From the NCBI RefSeq assembly GCF_024662235.1, contig NZ_CP096276.1, positions 1 to 64,000 on the forward strand: a stretch of 64,000 nt of DNA. Reading direction: 5' to 3'. The stretch is from Pimelobacter simplex. Lineage in GTDB: Bacteria > Actinomycetota > Actinomycetes > Propionibacteriales > Nocardioidaceae. A model generated the notes under the pieces. That model was given only the letters and a program-made list of their open reading frames with translations. It made no database searches and was not told the DNA's origin. Below are positions 33,283 through 41,944 of the stretch, piece by piece. The translations under genes were made by a program, and so were the position numbers. How positions within the stretch are numbered: the stretch's first letter is position 1; every line of letters begins with the position of its first letter.

Positions 33283-33774
33283 TCAGCGTGCGGCCTGCTC
33301 GCGCAGCCAGGCCGCGAGCACCTCGTTGATCCGCAGGCCGAGGTCGATCTGGGCGGCGAAGGGCTCGTCGGCGTCGGTCTGGTCGTGCAGCTCGCGCAGC
33401 GTGGCGATCTCGGCCTCGACGTGGTCGAGGTCGCGGGTGAAGACCTGGCGGCGGTCCTCGGGTGACAGGAGCTGGTTGAGGAACAGCCGCACGGCGCCCT
33501 CGTTGCGCTGGGAGCGGTCCGGCTCGGCCTCGACGAGCCAGCGGCGCAGCTCCTCGCGGCCGGCGTCGGTGGGGGCGTACGTCTTGCTGCCGCGGGCCCC
33601 GCGCTCGACGACCTCGACCAGTCCGCCGGCCTCGAGGCGGGCGAGCTCGGGATAGATCTGGCTGTGCCCGGCGTGCCAGGCCGAGCGGAGGGAGACGTCG
33701 AACATCCGCGCGATCTCGTAGCCCGTCGAGGGCTTGCGGGCGAGCAGGCCCAGGATCGCGTGGCGCAACGACAT
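33283..33774 (-). CDS. PadR-family transcriptional regulator
   Basis: 163 aa. An N-terminal PadR winged helix (LRHAILGLLARKPSTGYEIARMF, then HSQIYPELARLEAGGLVEV) and a C-terminal dimerisation helix region. PadR proteins usually repress adjacent efflux genes until a phenolic or drug ligand binds. Here the divergent gene is a 14-TM-type MFS exporter and the shared spacer carries two GACATGTC palindromes. TAGGCT lies 6 nt upstream of its ATG on the minus strand. Confidence 0.9.
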   Translation of the reverse strand: MSLRHAILGLLARKPSTGYEIARMFDVSLRSAWHAGHSQIYPELARLEAGGLVEVVERGARGSKTYAPTDAGREELRRWLVEAEPDRSQRNEGAVRLFLNQLLSPEDRRQVFTRDLDHVEAEIATLRELHDQTDADEPFAAQIDLGLRINEVLAAWLREQAAR

Positions 33775-33804
33775 GGGCCGAGCCTAGTCCCAGCAATCCA
33801 GATT

Positions 33805-33826
33805 GACATGTCGAAAATGACATGTC
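33805..33826. promoter_or_regulatory. Twin GACATGTC palindromes, PadR operator
   Basis: Two perfect 8-bp palindromes GACATGTC at 33805-33812 and 33819-33826, separated by 6 nt. The first overlaps a TTGACA -35-like hexamer (33803-33808) of the MFS gene. ATGT/ACAT half sites are typical of PadR operators. Confidence 0.7.
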
Positions 33827-33837
33827 AGATTCGATAT

Positions 33838-35274
33838 GTGAATCCACCTGATCTCTCGCCCCGGCGCCGCGGGCTGCTCTGGGCCGCCGTCGTCTCGGGA
33901 CTGCTGCTCGCGATGCTCGACCAGACGATCGTCGGCACGGCGCTGCCGCGGATCGTGGGCGACCTGGGCGGACCGTCGTGGTACGTCTGGGCGTTCACCT
34001 GCTACCTCGTGCCGGCCACCGTCCTGCTGCCGGTCGCGACCCGGCTCTCCGACCGGACCGGTCGCCGCGACATGCTGCTCCTGGGCATGGCGCTGTTCCT
34101 GGTGGGCTCGGCGGTCTGCGCGCTGGCCGGCTCGATGCCCGTCTTCGTCGCCGGCCGTACGACGCAGGGCGCGGGCGCCGCGGCCCTGGAGGCGTTGAGC
34201 TTCCTCGTCGTCAACGAGCTCGCCCGCGACAGCAAGCGCGGCGCGGGCCAGGCGGCGATCTCGGCCGTGATGGCGATCAGCTTCATCGCCGGTCCGCTCA
34301 TCGGCGGCCTGCTCACCGACCACGTCGGCTGGCGCTGGGCGTTCCTGGTCAACCTGCCCGTCGGCCTGGCCGCCATGGTGATGCTGCTGCGCTCGCTGCC
34401 CGCCGGCTTCGGCCGGATGGAGTCGCGGCGTACCGACGTCGACCTCGCGGGCATCGCCTGCCTGGTCCTCGGCATCGGCGCGCTCCTGGTGGCGCTCAAC
34501 CGGCACCAGCAGCTCGGCGACTGGCTGCTGCCGTCGACCGGGGGCGCGCTCGTGTGCGGTGTGCTCGGGATCGTGCTGTTCCTGCGCGTCGAGGCCACGG
34601 CGGCCGCGCCGATCGTGCCGCTGCGCCTGCTGGCCGACCCCGCGTCGGCCCGGCTGCTGCTCGCCGGGGCCTTCGCGACGACGGGGCTCTACGCGTGCGT
34701 GCTGCTGGTCCCGCGCTGGTACCAGCTCGACGGCGGGCTCGATGCCACCGGCGCCGGGATCCGGGTCTACCCGCTCCTCGTCGCGCTGCTCGTCGGCGTC
34801 AACGTGGGCGCCGTGCTGGTGAGCCGAGGCGGTCTGCGCGTGCCGCTGGTCGCGGCGAGCGCCGTCACCCTGGCCGGCGCGCTCGCCTTCCTCGGGCTGG
34901 GGGCGTCGTCGGCGGCGGTGCTGCCGCTCGCCGCGATGGCGCTGCTCGGCCTCGGCATGGGACCGCAGCTGTCCGGCCTGCAGATCGCGCTCTCCCGGAG
35001 CGTCGCGCCCCGCGACCTCGCCGCGGCGATGGGGACCCTGCTCCTGGGCCGGCAGGTGATCGGTGCCGTGGCGCTGGCCGCGGGCGACGCGCTCTTCCGG
35101 AGCCGGGCCGCGACCCACGGAGACTCGGCAGGCACCGGCTGGGCGATCGCGTGGGTGGCCGGGGCCGGCGCGGTCGTGGCCGCCCTCGCCCTGGTCGCGG
35201 GACGACGACGGCCCGGGAGCCGCACCGCTGCGCGTCTCCCGGGCCGTGCGTACGACGGTTCGGTCAGTCGATGA
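33838..35274 (+). CDS. MFS drug exporter, DHA2 (EmrB/QacA) family
   Basis: 478 aa from GTG 33838. Motif [19 protein letters not shown] is the DHA2 family helix-1 signature, [15 protein letters not shown] is the MFS motif A, and about 12-14 hydrophobic segments follow. It is likely a proton-driven multidrug exporter. It is divergent from a PadR gene with shared operators. TTGACA (33803-33808), then CAGATT (33826-33831) 6 nt before the start, is a plausible leaderless promoter. The 3' end overlaps trpB by 11 nt. Confidence 0.9.
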   Translation: MNPPDLSPRRRGLLWAAVVSGLLLAMLDQTIVGTALPRIVGDLGGPSWYVWAFTCYLVPATVLLPVATRLSDRTGRRDMLLLGMALFLVGSAVCALAGSMPVFVAGRTTQGAGAAALEALSFLVVNELARDSKRGAGQAAISAVMAISFIAGPLIGGLLTDHVGWRWAFLVNLPVGLAAMVMLLRSLPAGFGRMESRRTDVDLAGIACLVLGIGALLVALNRHQQLGDWLLPSTGGALVCGVLGIVLFLRVEATAAAPIVPLRLLADPASARLLLAGAFATTGLYACVLLVPRWYQLDGGLDATGAGIRVYPLLVALLVGVNVGAVLVSRGGLRVPLVAASAVTLAGALAFLGLGASSAAVLPLAAMALLGLGMGPQLSGLQIALSRSVAPRDLAAAMGTLLLGRQVIGAVALAAGDALFRSRAATHGDSAGTGWAIAWVAGAGAVVAALALVAGRRRPGSRTAARLPGRAYDGSVSR

Positions 35275-36619
35275 CCGGCACGTTGGCCAGCGCCTCGCTC
35301 AGCGCCTCGTCCGACAGCGGGTCATCGTCGAGGTTGCCGTCGAGGAAGCTCGCGTAGGCGCCGAGCTCGAGCAGGCCGTGGCCCGACAGGCCCACGACGA
35401 TGACCGGCGAGGTGCCGGCCTCGGTCGCGGCGAGCGCCTCGCGGCGTACCTGGGCGAGGGCGTGGGAGGACTCGGGCGCCGGGACGATGCCCTGGGTGCG
35501 GGCGAACTCGACCGCCGCCTCGAAGCACTCGTTCTGGTGCAGCGCGACCGCGTCGATGTAGCCCTCGTTGACCGCGTGCGAGACCAGCGGCGCCATGCCG
35601 TGGTAGCGCAGGCCGCCCGCGTGGATCGGCGACGGCACGAAGTCGTGGCCGAGCGTGTGCATCTTCATCAGCGGCGTGAGGCCCGCGGTGTCGCCGAAGT
35701 CGTAGCGGTACTCACCGCGGGTCAGCGTCGGGCACGAGCTCGGCTCGACCGCGAGGATCCGCGGGTCCTGGTTGCCGGCGAGCTTCTCGCGCAGGAACGG
35801 GAACGCGAGGCCGGCGAAGTTCGAGCCGCCGCCCGCGCAGCCGACGACCAGGTCGGCACCGGTCTCGCCGGCCTTGGCGAGCTGGCGCAGCGCCTCCTCG
35901 CCGATGACGCTCTGGTGCAGCAGGACGTGGTTGAGCACCGAGCCCAGCGCGTACTTGGCCTCGGGGTCCTGCGCGGCGACCTCGACCGCCTCGGAGATCG
36001 CGATGCCGAGCGAGCCGGGGTGGTCCTCGGCGAACGCCTTGCCCGACTCGGTCAGGCGGCTGGGGGAGCGGTGCACCTTGCCGCCGAAGACCTCGATCAG
36101 CGTGCGCCGCTGCGGCTTGGTGTCGAACGAGGCGCCGACCTGCCACACCTCGCACGTCACGCCGAACAGCGAGGCGGCGTACGACAGGGCGGTGCCCCAC
36201 TGGCCCGCGCCGGTCTCGGTGGTGAGCCGGGTGATGCCGTTGATCTTGTTGTAGTAGACCTGCGGCACCGCGGTGTTGACCTTGTGCGAGCCGGCCGGCG
36301 AGACGCCTTCGTACTTGTAGTAGATCCGGGCGCTGGTGCCGAGCTTCTCCTCCCAGCGGCGGGCGCGGTAGAGCGGGCTCGGGCGGTACTGCCGGTAGAC
36401 GTCGAGCACGGCCTCGGGGATCTCGACGTACCGCTCGGCGGTGACCTCCTGCGCGATCAGCTCGGGCGGGAACAGCGGCGCGAGGTCGTCGGGGCCGACC
36501 GGCTCGTGGGTGCCCGGGTGGAGCGGCGGCGGCGGGGGGACCGGGAGGTCGGCGACGATGTTGTACCAGTGGGTCGGCTGCTCGTCGGGGTCGAGGGTGT
36601 ACATCACCTGGTCGCTCAT
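35264..36619 (-). CDS. trpB2: Stand-alone tryptophan synthase beta-like protein (TrpB2 type)
   Basis: 451 aa, longer than the roughly 400-aa TrpB1 form. The PLP-binding lysine is in AGSHKVNT (Lys113), followed by [13 protein letters not shown], the glycine-rich phosphate loop [10 protein letters not shown], and the C-terminal SGHG. TrpB2 enzymes make tryptophan from indole and serine, often with no TrpA partner. No trpA, trpC or trpF neighbours are present, so an indole-salvage or other PLP lyase role is possible. GAGAGGA precedes ATG 36619. Confidence 0.9.
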   Translation of the reverse strand: MSDQVMYTLDPDEQPTHWYNIVADLPVPPPPPLHPGTHEPVGPDDLAPLFPPELIAQEVTAERYVEIPEAVLDVYRQYRPSPLYRARRWEEKLGTSARIYYKYEGVSPAGSHKVNTAVPQVYYNKINGITRLTTETGAGQWGTALSYAASLFGVTCEVWQVGASFDTKPQRRTLIEVFGGKVHRSPSRLTESGKAFAEDHPGSLGIAISEAVEVAAQDPEAKYALGSVLNHVLLHQSVIGEEALRQLAKAGETGADLVVGCAGGGSNFAGLAFPFLREKLAGNQDPRILAVEPSSCPTLTRGEYRYDFGDTAGLTPLMKMHTLGHDFVPSPIHAGGLRYHGMAPLVSHAVNEGYIDAVALHQNECFEAAVEFARTQGIVPAPESSHALAQVRREALAATEAGTSPVIVVGLSGHGLLELGAYASFLDGNLDDDPLSDEALSEALANVPVID

Positions 36620-36662
36620 GGGGGTCCTCTCGGGAAGGCGTCGTGCTCGGAGGTCTCGGATC

Positions 36663-37337
36663 CTAGGGGAGCGCGACGCCGAGCAGGCCGAGCGCGTCCT
36701 CTCCGTGGGCGGTGACGGTGAGCCCGCGGCTGCCGGGCTTGCGGACCACCCACCCGTCCGCGAGCGCGTGCGCCGCGAGCCGGGCGCCGAGCACGCCGGC
36801 GACGTGGTCGCGGCGCTCGGTCCAGTCGCGGCAGGCGCGCAGCAGCGGACGCCGTCCCGTGCGGACGTCGTCGAGGTCGATGCCGAGCTGCGCGGCGAGG
36901 GCGCTCCGGCCGGCCGGCGTGACCGTGGTGAGCGCGGCATCGACCCACTCCTGCGCCACCAGCCGCTCGGTGAGCGCGACGCCGAGCCGGCCGGCCAGGT
37001 GGTCGTAGCAGGTGCGCGCCCGTCGTACGCGCTGCTGCTCGCGGGAGAGCCGCAGCGACGTCACCTCCTCGGGCGCCGGCCCGCCGAGCAGCTCGAGCGC
37101 CTGGGCGATCCGCGGGTCGGTCATCGTGTACTGCCGGTGCCGCCCGTCCCGCTCGACGGTGGCCAGCCCCGCCGCCACGAGGACGGCGAGGTGCTCGCTC
37201 GCCGTCGCCGAGCTCACCCCGCCCGCCCGGGCCAGCTCGCCTGCCAGGTGCGGTGCTCCGTCGAGCAGGACGTGGATCATCGCGGCCCGGGCCGGTGCTC
37301 CGAGGGCCCGGCCGATCTGGGCGAGGTCGGCGCTCAT
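36663..37337 (-). CDS. ArsR-type winged-helix regulator
   Basis: 224 aa. The N-terminal ArsR helix-turn-helix (about residues 1-85) reads [20 protein letters not shown], then [33 protein letters not shown]-terminal extension of about 130 residues has no recognised domain. ATG 37349, four codons upstream, is an alternative start. It is divergent from the DinB-like gene at 37404 and separated from it by a perfect inverted repeat that is a likely operator. It lies 43 bp downstream of trpB2, on the same strand. Confidence 0.85.
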   Translation of the reverse strand: MSADLAQIGRALGAPARAAMIHVLLDGAPHLAGELARAGGVSSATASEHLAVLVAAGLATVERDGRHRQYTMTDPRIAQALELLGGPAPEEVTSLRLSREQQRVRRARTCYDHLAGRLGVALTERLVAQEWVDAALTTVTPAGRSALAAQLGIDLDDVRTGRRPLLRACRDWTERRDHVAGVLGARLAAHALADGWVVRKPGSRGLTVTAHGEDALGLLGVALP

Positions 37338-37357
37338 GGGGTCGATCATCGCGCGGC

Positions 37358-37383
37358 GACGTCTCGGCCGCGACCGAGACGTC
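37358..37383. promoter_or_regulatory. Perfect 10-bp inverted repeat, probable ArsR operator
   Basis: GACGTCTCGG and CCGAGACGTC separated by 6 nt, in the divergent spacer between the ArsR-type and DinB-like genes. It ends 7 bp before the -10-like TAGCGT of the DinB-like gene. Confidence 0.65.
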
Positions 37384-37390
37384 GGCGGCC

Positions 37391-37396
37391 TAGCGT
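37391..37396 (+). promoter_or_regulatory. -10-like TAGCGT, 7 nt before ATG 37404
   Basis: TAGCGT, then CGCCGCC, then ATG. There is no ribosome site. The nearby inverted repeat would cover the -35 area. Confidence 0.5.
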
Positions 37397-37403
37397 CGCC
37401 GCC

Positions 37404-37877
37404 ATGAGCATCGAGGAGAGCACGACCGACCCCGGCCGCGTCGTCGAGGAGGCCACCGCCGAGGTCCTCGCCCTGGCCCGCACCTGGCTCGCCTGGGACG
37501 GGCGGCCGCGGGTCGCCGAGGACGGCGCCCGGATCTACACGCCGCACAAGGCGGTCCGCCGCTACGGCGACCACCTCGTCGACCACCTGGCGCAGGTCGA
37601 GGCGCTCCTGGCCGGCGTGCCCACCCGGCCCAACGGCTGGTTCGAGAGCGCGGTGACGACGCCGGCCGACCTGGCGCCGTTCACCGAGGTCGACCTCGTC
37701 GAGGCGACCGAGCGGCTGGCCCGGCTCTCGCGCACGTTCCGGCTGCGGCTGCTCGCGGCGGGCCCGGACGCGTGGGACCGGCCGCGGGGCGCGGACTGGA
37801 CGCTGCGCGAGATCGCCGTCCACGTGGGCGACCCGTGGTACGCCCGGCAGGTCGGTGATCTCCGTCCGGAGGCGTAG
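37404..37877 (+). CDS. DinB-superfamily four-helix protein
   Basis: 157 aa. The C-terminal pattern DWTLREIAVHVGDPWYARQVGD, with a conserved W-T-L-R-E-x-x-x-H, is characteristic of DinB/YfiT-type metal-binding four-helix proteins, which include mycothiol-dependent transferases. The substrate is unknown. It is probably leaderless (TAGCGT 7 nt upstream) and repressed by the divergent ArsR-type regulator. Confidence 0.7.
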   Translation: MSIEESTTDPGRVVEEATAEVLALARTWLAWDGRPRVAEDGARIYTPHKAVRRYGDHLVDHLAQVEALLAGVPTRPNGWFESAVTTPADLAPFTEVDLVEATERLARLSRTFRLRLLAAGPDAWDRPRGADWTLREIAVHVGDPWYARQVGDLRPEA

Positions 37878-37892
37878 GGCAGGATGCGGGGT

Positions 37893-38198
37893 GTGAGTGC
37901 AGAAGACGCCGCCCGCGCCGAGCTCCACCGCCTGCGGTCGAGCATCGACAACCTCGACGCCGCCCTCATCCACCTGCTCGCGGAGCGGTTCAAGTGCACC
38001 GAGACCGTGGGCCGGCTCAAGGCCCGGGCCGGGATGCCGCCGGCCGATCCCGCGCGCGAGGCCGTGCAGATCGCCCGGCTGCGGTCGATGGCCGAGAGCT
38101 CGGGGCTCGACCCGCACTTCGCGGAGAAGATCCTCAACGTGATCATCGGCGAGGTCATCCGCAACCACGAGCAGTTCGCCGAGGAGCGCGAGGACTGA
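37893..38198 (+). CDS. Chorismate mutase, AroQ class
   Basis: 101 aa. A compact all-helical AroQ pattern is visible: LHRLRSSIDNLDAALIHLLAERF with the N-terminal Arg, the K in VGRLKARAGM, and a C-terminal helix with IIGEVIRNHEQ. It would convert chorismate to prephenate for Phe/Tyr synthesis. GTG 37893 is chosen because CAGGAT precedes it by exactly 7 nt; ATG 37884 is possible. It does not sit next to other aromatic biosynthesis genes apart from the nearby trpB2. Confidence 0.9.
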   Translation: MSAEDAARAELHRLRSSIDNLDAALIHLLAERFKCTETVGRLKARAGMPPADPAREAVQIARLRSMAESSGLDPHFAEKILNVIIGEVIRNHEQFAEERED

Positions 38199-38223
38199 GC
38201 CTCCCGCGCCACCCCTCCCATAT

Positions 38224-38241
38224 GCTTAACTGCGGTTAAGC
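38224..38241. promoter_or_regulatory. GCTTAAC-TGCG-GTTAAGC operator upstream of symporter
   Basis: A perfect 7-bp inverted repeat with a 4-nt spacer, AT-rich against the background, 18 bp upstream of the symporter start. It is probably the site of a MarR-type or similar repressor. The MarR gene at 39198-39638 is a candidate. Confidence 0.6.
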
Positions 38242-38259
38242 ACTTGGGAGGGAGGCTCG

Positions 38260-39180
38260 ATGCTCGCTGCCGCGTCCGACCTGGACGCGCTCCGGCTCTC
38301 GTTGGGCCAGGGCGGTCAGACCGGGATCAAGCTGCTCATCGCGGTCTTCCTGCTGGGCGTCGCGCTCGACGTCCGGCTCGCCGACCTCCGCGCCGTCGTA
38401 CGGCGCCCGCTGGTGCTGGCCGGCGGCCTCGCGGCCCAGTTCGCGGTGCTGCCGGCGCTGACCCTGCTGCTGTGCCGGGCCCTGGACGTCGGCGGCTCGG
38501 TCGCGCTGGGGATGCTGCTCATCGCCTGCTGCCCGGCCGGCAACCTCTCCAACCTGCTGACCCACCGTGCGCACGGTGACGTCGCGCTGTCGATCGCGCT
38601 GACCACCTGCTCCAACCTGCTGGCGGTCGCGGCGACGCCGGTCGCGTTCGGCTTCTGGGCCGCGCGCTACCCGGCGGCCGACGCGCTGCTGAGCGACATC
38701 CGGCTCGACCCGGTCGAGATGGGCGTCGAGGTGGCGCTCCTGATCGGGCTGCCGTTCGCCGTCGGCATCGCGGTGGCCGCGCGCCGGCCGGGGCTGGCGG
38801 CCCGGCTGCGCCGACCCGTCGAGATCGCCGTCCTGGTCACGCTGCTGCTCGTGATCGTGGCGGGGCTGGCCACCCGCGGTGGCGTGATCGTGGCGCACCT
38901 GGACGAGGTCGCGGTCCCCGCGATCATCCAGAACGCCGTCGTCCTCCTCGTCGGGTACGTCGTGGGCCGCTCCTTCCGGCTCCCGCCCGCGGGGGTGCGG
39001 GCGATGACCTTCGAGACCGGCATCCGCAACACGGCGCTCGGGCTGGTCCTGGCGCTGGCGTACTTCGACCAGCTCGGCGGGGTCGCGCTCGTCGTCGCCT
39101 TCTGGGCGCTGTGGGACGTGCTGACCGGGCTGCTGCTGTCGTCGTTCTGGCGCCGGCGCCCGCCGGAGCCGGCGTCATGA
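38260..39180 (+). CDS. Bile acid:sodium symporter-family transporter (SBF/BASS)
   Basis: 306 aa with about 9-10 hydrophobic segments. Signature features are CCPAGNLSNLLTHRAHGDVALS (the sodium-site helix with CPxG.SN) and MTFETGIRNTALGLVLAL (E-x-G-x-R-N-T/S crossover helix). The family imports organic anions such as bile salts, pantoate, pyruvate or sulfated steroids with sodium. GGGAGGGAGG precedes ATG 38260. It lies next to a MarR gene and an arylsulfatase, which hints at a sulfated or steroid-like substrate (inference). Confidence 0.88.
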   Translation: MLAAASDLDALRLSLGQGGQTGIKLLIAVFLLGVALDVRLADLRAVVRRPLVLAGGLAAQFAVLPALTLLLCRALDVGGSVALGMLLIACCPAGNLSNLLTHRAHGDVALSIALTTCSNLLAVAATPVAFGFWAARYPAADALLSDIRLDPVEMGVEVALLIGLPFAVGIAVAARRPGLAARLRRPVEIAVLVTLLLVIVAGLATRGGVIVAHLDEVAVPAIIQNAVVLLVGYVVGRSFRLPPAGVRAMTFETGIRNTALGLVLALAYFDQLGGVALVVAFWALWDVLTGLLLSSFWRRRPPEPAS

Positions 39181-39197
39181 CGCGGCGGGGCGGGGAC

Positions 39198-39638
39198 CTA
39201 GGGCGTCAGCGCGCGCGGCAGGTGCGCCGACCCGCGCTCGACCAGCGACTCCAGTCCGCGCCGGGTCGCGGCCGCGTCGTCGGCGCCGACCGCGGCGGCG
39301 AGGCTCGCCTCGAACTCCGCGTGGAAGGCGCTCGCGCAGGCCAGCGCCGCCCGGCCGCGCTCGGTCACCCGGACCGCGCGCACCCGCTTGTCGCTGGTCC
39401 CGGCGCGCTCGAGGTAGCCCGCGTCGAGCATCGGGTTGATCGCCTTGAGCGCACCGGGGCTGCTGAGGTCCATCCGCTCGGCCAGGTCGCGCAGGCTCAG
39501 CTCCTCGTCGCCGAGGGTGCGCAGCACCCAGCCGCTGCGCACGGTGAAGTCCCCGAACCCCTCCTCGCCCAGCCGCTCGTGCAGGGCGTCGACGAACACC
39601 ACGCCCGCCAGGCTGAGCAGCACACCGAAGTCCGTCAC
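39198..39638 (-). CDS. MarR-family transcriptional regulator
   Basis: 146 aa. A typical MarR fold: helix-turn-helix in LSLRDLAERMDLSSPGALKAINPMLDAGYLERAG, and a wing with DKRVRAVRVTERG. It is divergent from the arylsulfatase (23-bp spacer) and convergent with the symporter, either of which may be a target. GTG 39638 is preceded on the minus strand by TACGAT with 6 nt between, a leaderless arrangement. Confidence 0.87.
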   Translation of the reverse strand: MTDFGVLLSLAGVVFVDALHERLGEEGFGDFTVRSGWVLRTLGDEELSLRDLAERMDLSSPGALKAINPMLDAGYLERAGTSDKRVRAVRVTERGRAALACASAFHAEFEASLAAAVGADDAAATRRGLESLVERGSAHLPRALTP

Positions 39639-39661
39639 CCGAGCATCGTAGGAGCCCGATC

Positions 39662-41944
39662 GTGAGCGAGAACCCCGCCACCGCCCCGGTCATCGCCCGG
39701 ACGGCGGACGCGTCCACGCCGTACCACGCGCCGCGGCCGCGCCCGGCCGGTCGCCCCCACGTGCTGGTCGTGCTGCTCGACGACATCGGGTTCGGCCAGC
39801 TCGGCACATTCGGCGGCGAGATCGACACCCCCAACATCGACCGGATCGCCGGGCAGGGCCTGCGCTACAACCGCTTCCACGTGACGGCGATGTGCTCACC
39901 GAGCCGGGCCTCGCTGCTGACCGGACGCAACTCCCACGCGGTGGGCATCGGCTTCCTGGCCGACATGCCGGGCGGCTACCCGGGCTACAGCGGCCGGATG
40001 CCGGCGTCGGCGGCCACCCTGCCCCGCATCCTGCGCGACGCCGGGTGGAACACGATGGCCGTCGGCAAGTGGCACCTGACCCCGCGCAACGACCGCACCG
40101 CCGCCGGCCCGTTCGACACCTGGCCGCTGGGGCAGGGCTTCGAGCGCTTCTACGGCTTCCTCCACGGCGACGCGAACCAGTGGACGCCGACGCTCTACCG
40201 CGACAACTCGCCGGTCGAGCCGCCCGCGACGCCGGAGCAGGGCTACCACCTCACCGAGGACCTCGTCGACGAGGCGGTGCGGATGGTCAAGGACCAGAAG
40301 CACGCCGCCCCCGACAAGCCGTTCCTGATGTACTTCGCGCCCGGGGCCGGGCACGCGCCGCACCAGGTGCCGCCCGCGTGGATCGAGGCCTACGCGGGGC
40401 GCTTCGACGACGGGTGGGAGTGCCTGCGCGAGCGGGTCTTCGCGCGCCAGCAGGCCGCGGGCCTCGTCCCCGAGGGCACCACGCTGCCGCCGCGGCCGCC
40501 GTGGGTGCAGGACTGGGCCGAGCTCGGCGCCGACGAGCGCCGTCTCTTCGCGCGGTACGCCGAGGCGCACGCCGGCTTCGTCGCCCACTTCGACCACCAT
40601 CTCGGCCGGCTGCTCGACAGCCTGGAGGAGCTGGGCATCCTCGACGACACGATCGTCCTGCTCACCTCGGACAACGGCGCCAGCGCCGAGGGCGGCCGGC
40701 TCGGCTCGCTCAACGAGCACCGCTTCGGGTTCGGGGTGGGCGACGACCTCGACGACAACCTCGCCGCCATCGACGACATCGGCGGCTGGCGCGGCTACAA
40801 CCACTACCCGTGGGGCTGGGCGTGGGCCGGGAACACCCCGTTCCACCTGTGGAAGCGCTACTCCTGGCTCGGCGGCGTCCGGGTCCCGATGGTGCTCAAG
40901 CCGCCGCGCGGGATGGCCGTTCCGGGCGGGATCCGCGAGCAGTGGTGCCACATCGTCGACATCGCGCCCACCGTGCTGGACCTGTGCGGGGTCACCGCGC
41001 CGGCGCAGGTCGACGGCGTCGCGCAGCAGCCGATGGCAGGCGCCTCGCTGCGCGCCACACTCGCCGATCCCGCGGCGCCGGCGCCGCGCACCACGCAGTA
41101 CTTCGAGATGCTCGGCTCGCGCTCGATCATCCACGAGGGCTGGAAGGCCACCACCGACCACGTCTCGACCGGCGTCGACGACGAGCGGATGCTGCCCGGC
41201 AGCCGCGACTTCGCGACCGACCGGTGGTGCCTCTACCGGATGGACGACGACTTCTCCGAGGCGCACGACCTCGCCGACGAGCACCCCGAGGTCGTCGCCG
41301 ACCTGGAGGCGCGGTGGGAGGCGGAGGCCGCGGCCAACCAGGTGTTCCCGCTGACCGACGGGCTCTACGGGCACCTGCCCGGCATCGAGCCGCCGCTGTG
41401 GCCGGTGCCCGAGCGTCTCGTCGTCCGGCCCGGCGCGAACCCGGTGGCCGACGAGGCCGTGCCGTCGCTCGCGCTGGGGGCGCTGGTCGAGGCGGACGTC
41501 GTCGTACCGGACGGGGGAGGGGAGGGCGTGCTCGCCGCGATCGGCGACTGGTCGAACGGCTGGGCGCTCGTGGTGGTCGACGGCTGCCCGCGGTTCCTGC
41601 TCAACGCCACCAGCACGCCGTACGACGTCACGTCGGTCGCGCCGCTGACCCCGGGCGCGCACACGGTCGGGTTCCGCCTGGCCGGAGCCGACGGCGTCCT
41701 GCTGGTCGACGGGACCGAGGTCGCCCGCGCGCCGTTCGCGCAGGGCATGGGCGCGAGCGGCATCCAGATCGGCGGGGGCGGGCTCCGGCTCGGCCACGAC
41801 GCGGGATTCCCGGTCAGCGACGCCTATGCGCCGCCGTTCGCGTGGACCGGCGTCCTGCGGTCGGTGACCTTCACCGGCGGTCAGGCGCTGGCCGACCTCG
41901 ACGCCGCCCGGGCCCGGCTGTCGGCGTTGCTGCGCGCGGAGTGA
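39662..41944 (+). CDS. Arylsulfatase (type I, formylglycine sulfatase)
   Basis: 760 aa. The sulfatase active-site signature CSPSR (residues 78-82, in AMCSPSRASLLTGR) provides the Cys that is converted to formylglycine. Metal ligands are seen at LLDDIGFGQ, VGKWHL and LTSDNGA. The C-terminal 180 residues form an additional beta-rich domain, as in the long AtsA/AtsD-type enzymes of mycobacteria. It hydrolyses aryl or alkyl sulfate esters. GTG 39662 has AGGAG 8 nt upstream. The last 64 nt overlap the convergent pcaD gene. Confidence 0.92.
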   Translation: MSENPATAPVIARTADASTPYHAPRPRPAGRPHVLVVLLDDIGFGQLGTFGGEIDTPNIDRIAGQGLRYNRFHVTAMCSPSRASLLTGRNSHAVGIGFLADMPGGYPGYSGRMPASAATLPRILRDAGWNTMAVGKWHLTPRNDRTAAGPFDTWPLGQGFERFYGFLHGDANQWTPTLYRDNSPVEPPATPEQGYHLTEDLVDEAVRMVKDQKHAAPDKPFLMYFAPGAGHAPHQVPPAWIEAYAGRFDDGWECLRERVFARQQAAGLVPEGTTLPPRPPWVQDWAELGADERRLFARYAEAHAGFVAHFDHHLGRLLDSLEELGILDDTIVLLTSDNGASAEGGRLGSLNEHRFGFGVGDDLDDNLAAIDDIGGWRGYNHYPWGWAWAGNTPFHLWKRYSWLGGVRVPMVLKPPRGMAVPGGIREQWCHIVDIAPTVLDLCGVTAPAQVDGVAQQPMAGASLRATLADPAAPAPRTTQYFEMLGSRSIIHEGWKATTDHVSTGVDDERMLPGSRDFATDRWCLYRMDDDFSEAHDLADEHPEVVADLEARWEAEAAANQVFPLTDGLYGHLPGIEPPLWPVPERLVVRPGANPVADEAVPSLALGALVEADVVVPDGGGEGVLAAIGDWSNGWALVVVDGCPRFLLNATSTPYDVTSVAPLTPGAHTVGFRLAGADGVLLVDGTEVARAPFAQGMGASGIQIGGGGLRLGHDAGFPVSDAYAPPFAWTGVLRSVTFTGGQALADLDAARARLSALLRAE

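Noticed and set aside
31290..33809. 839-codon minus-strand open frame
   Set aside because: Only the end is real (HD protein). The remaining part is antisense-free shadow reading through RtcB and PadR in another frame.
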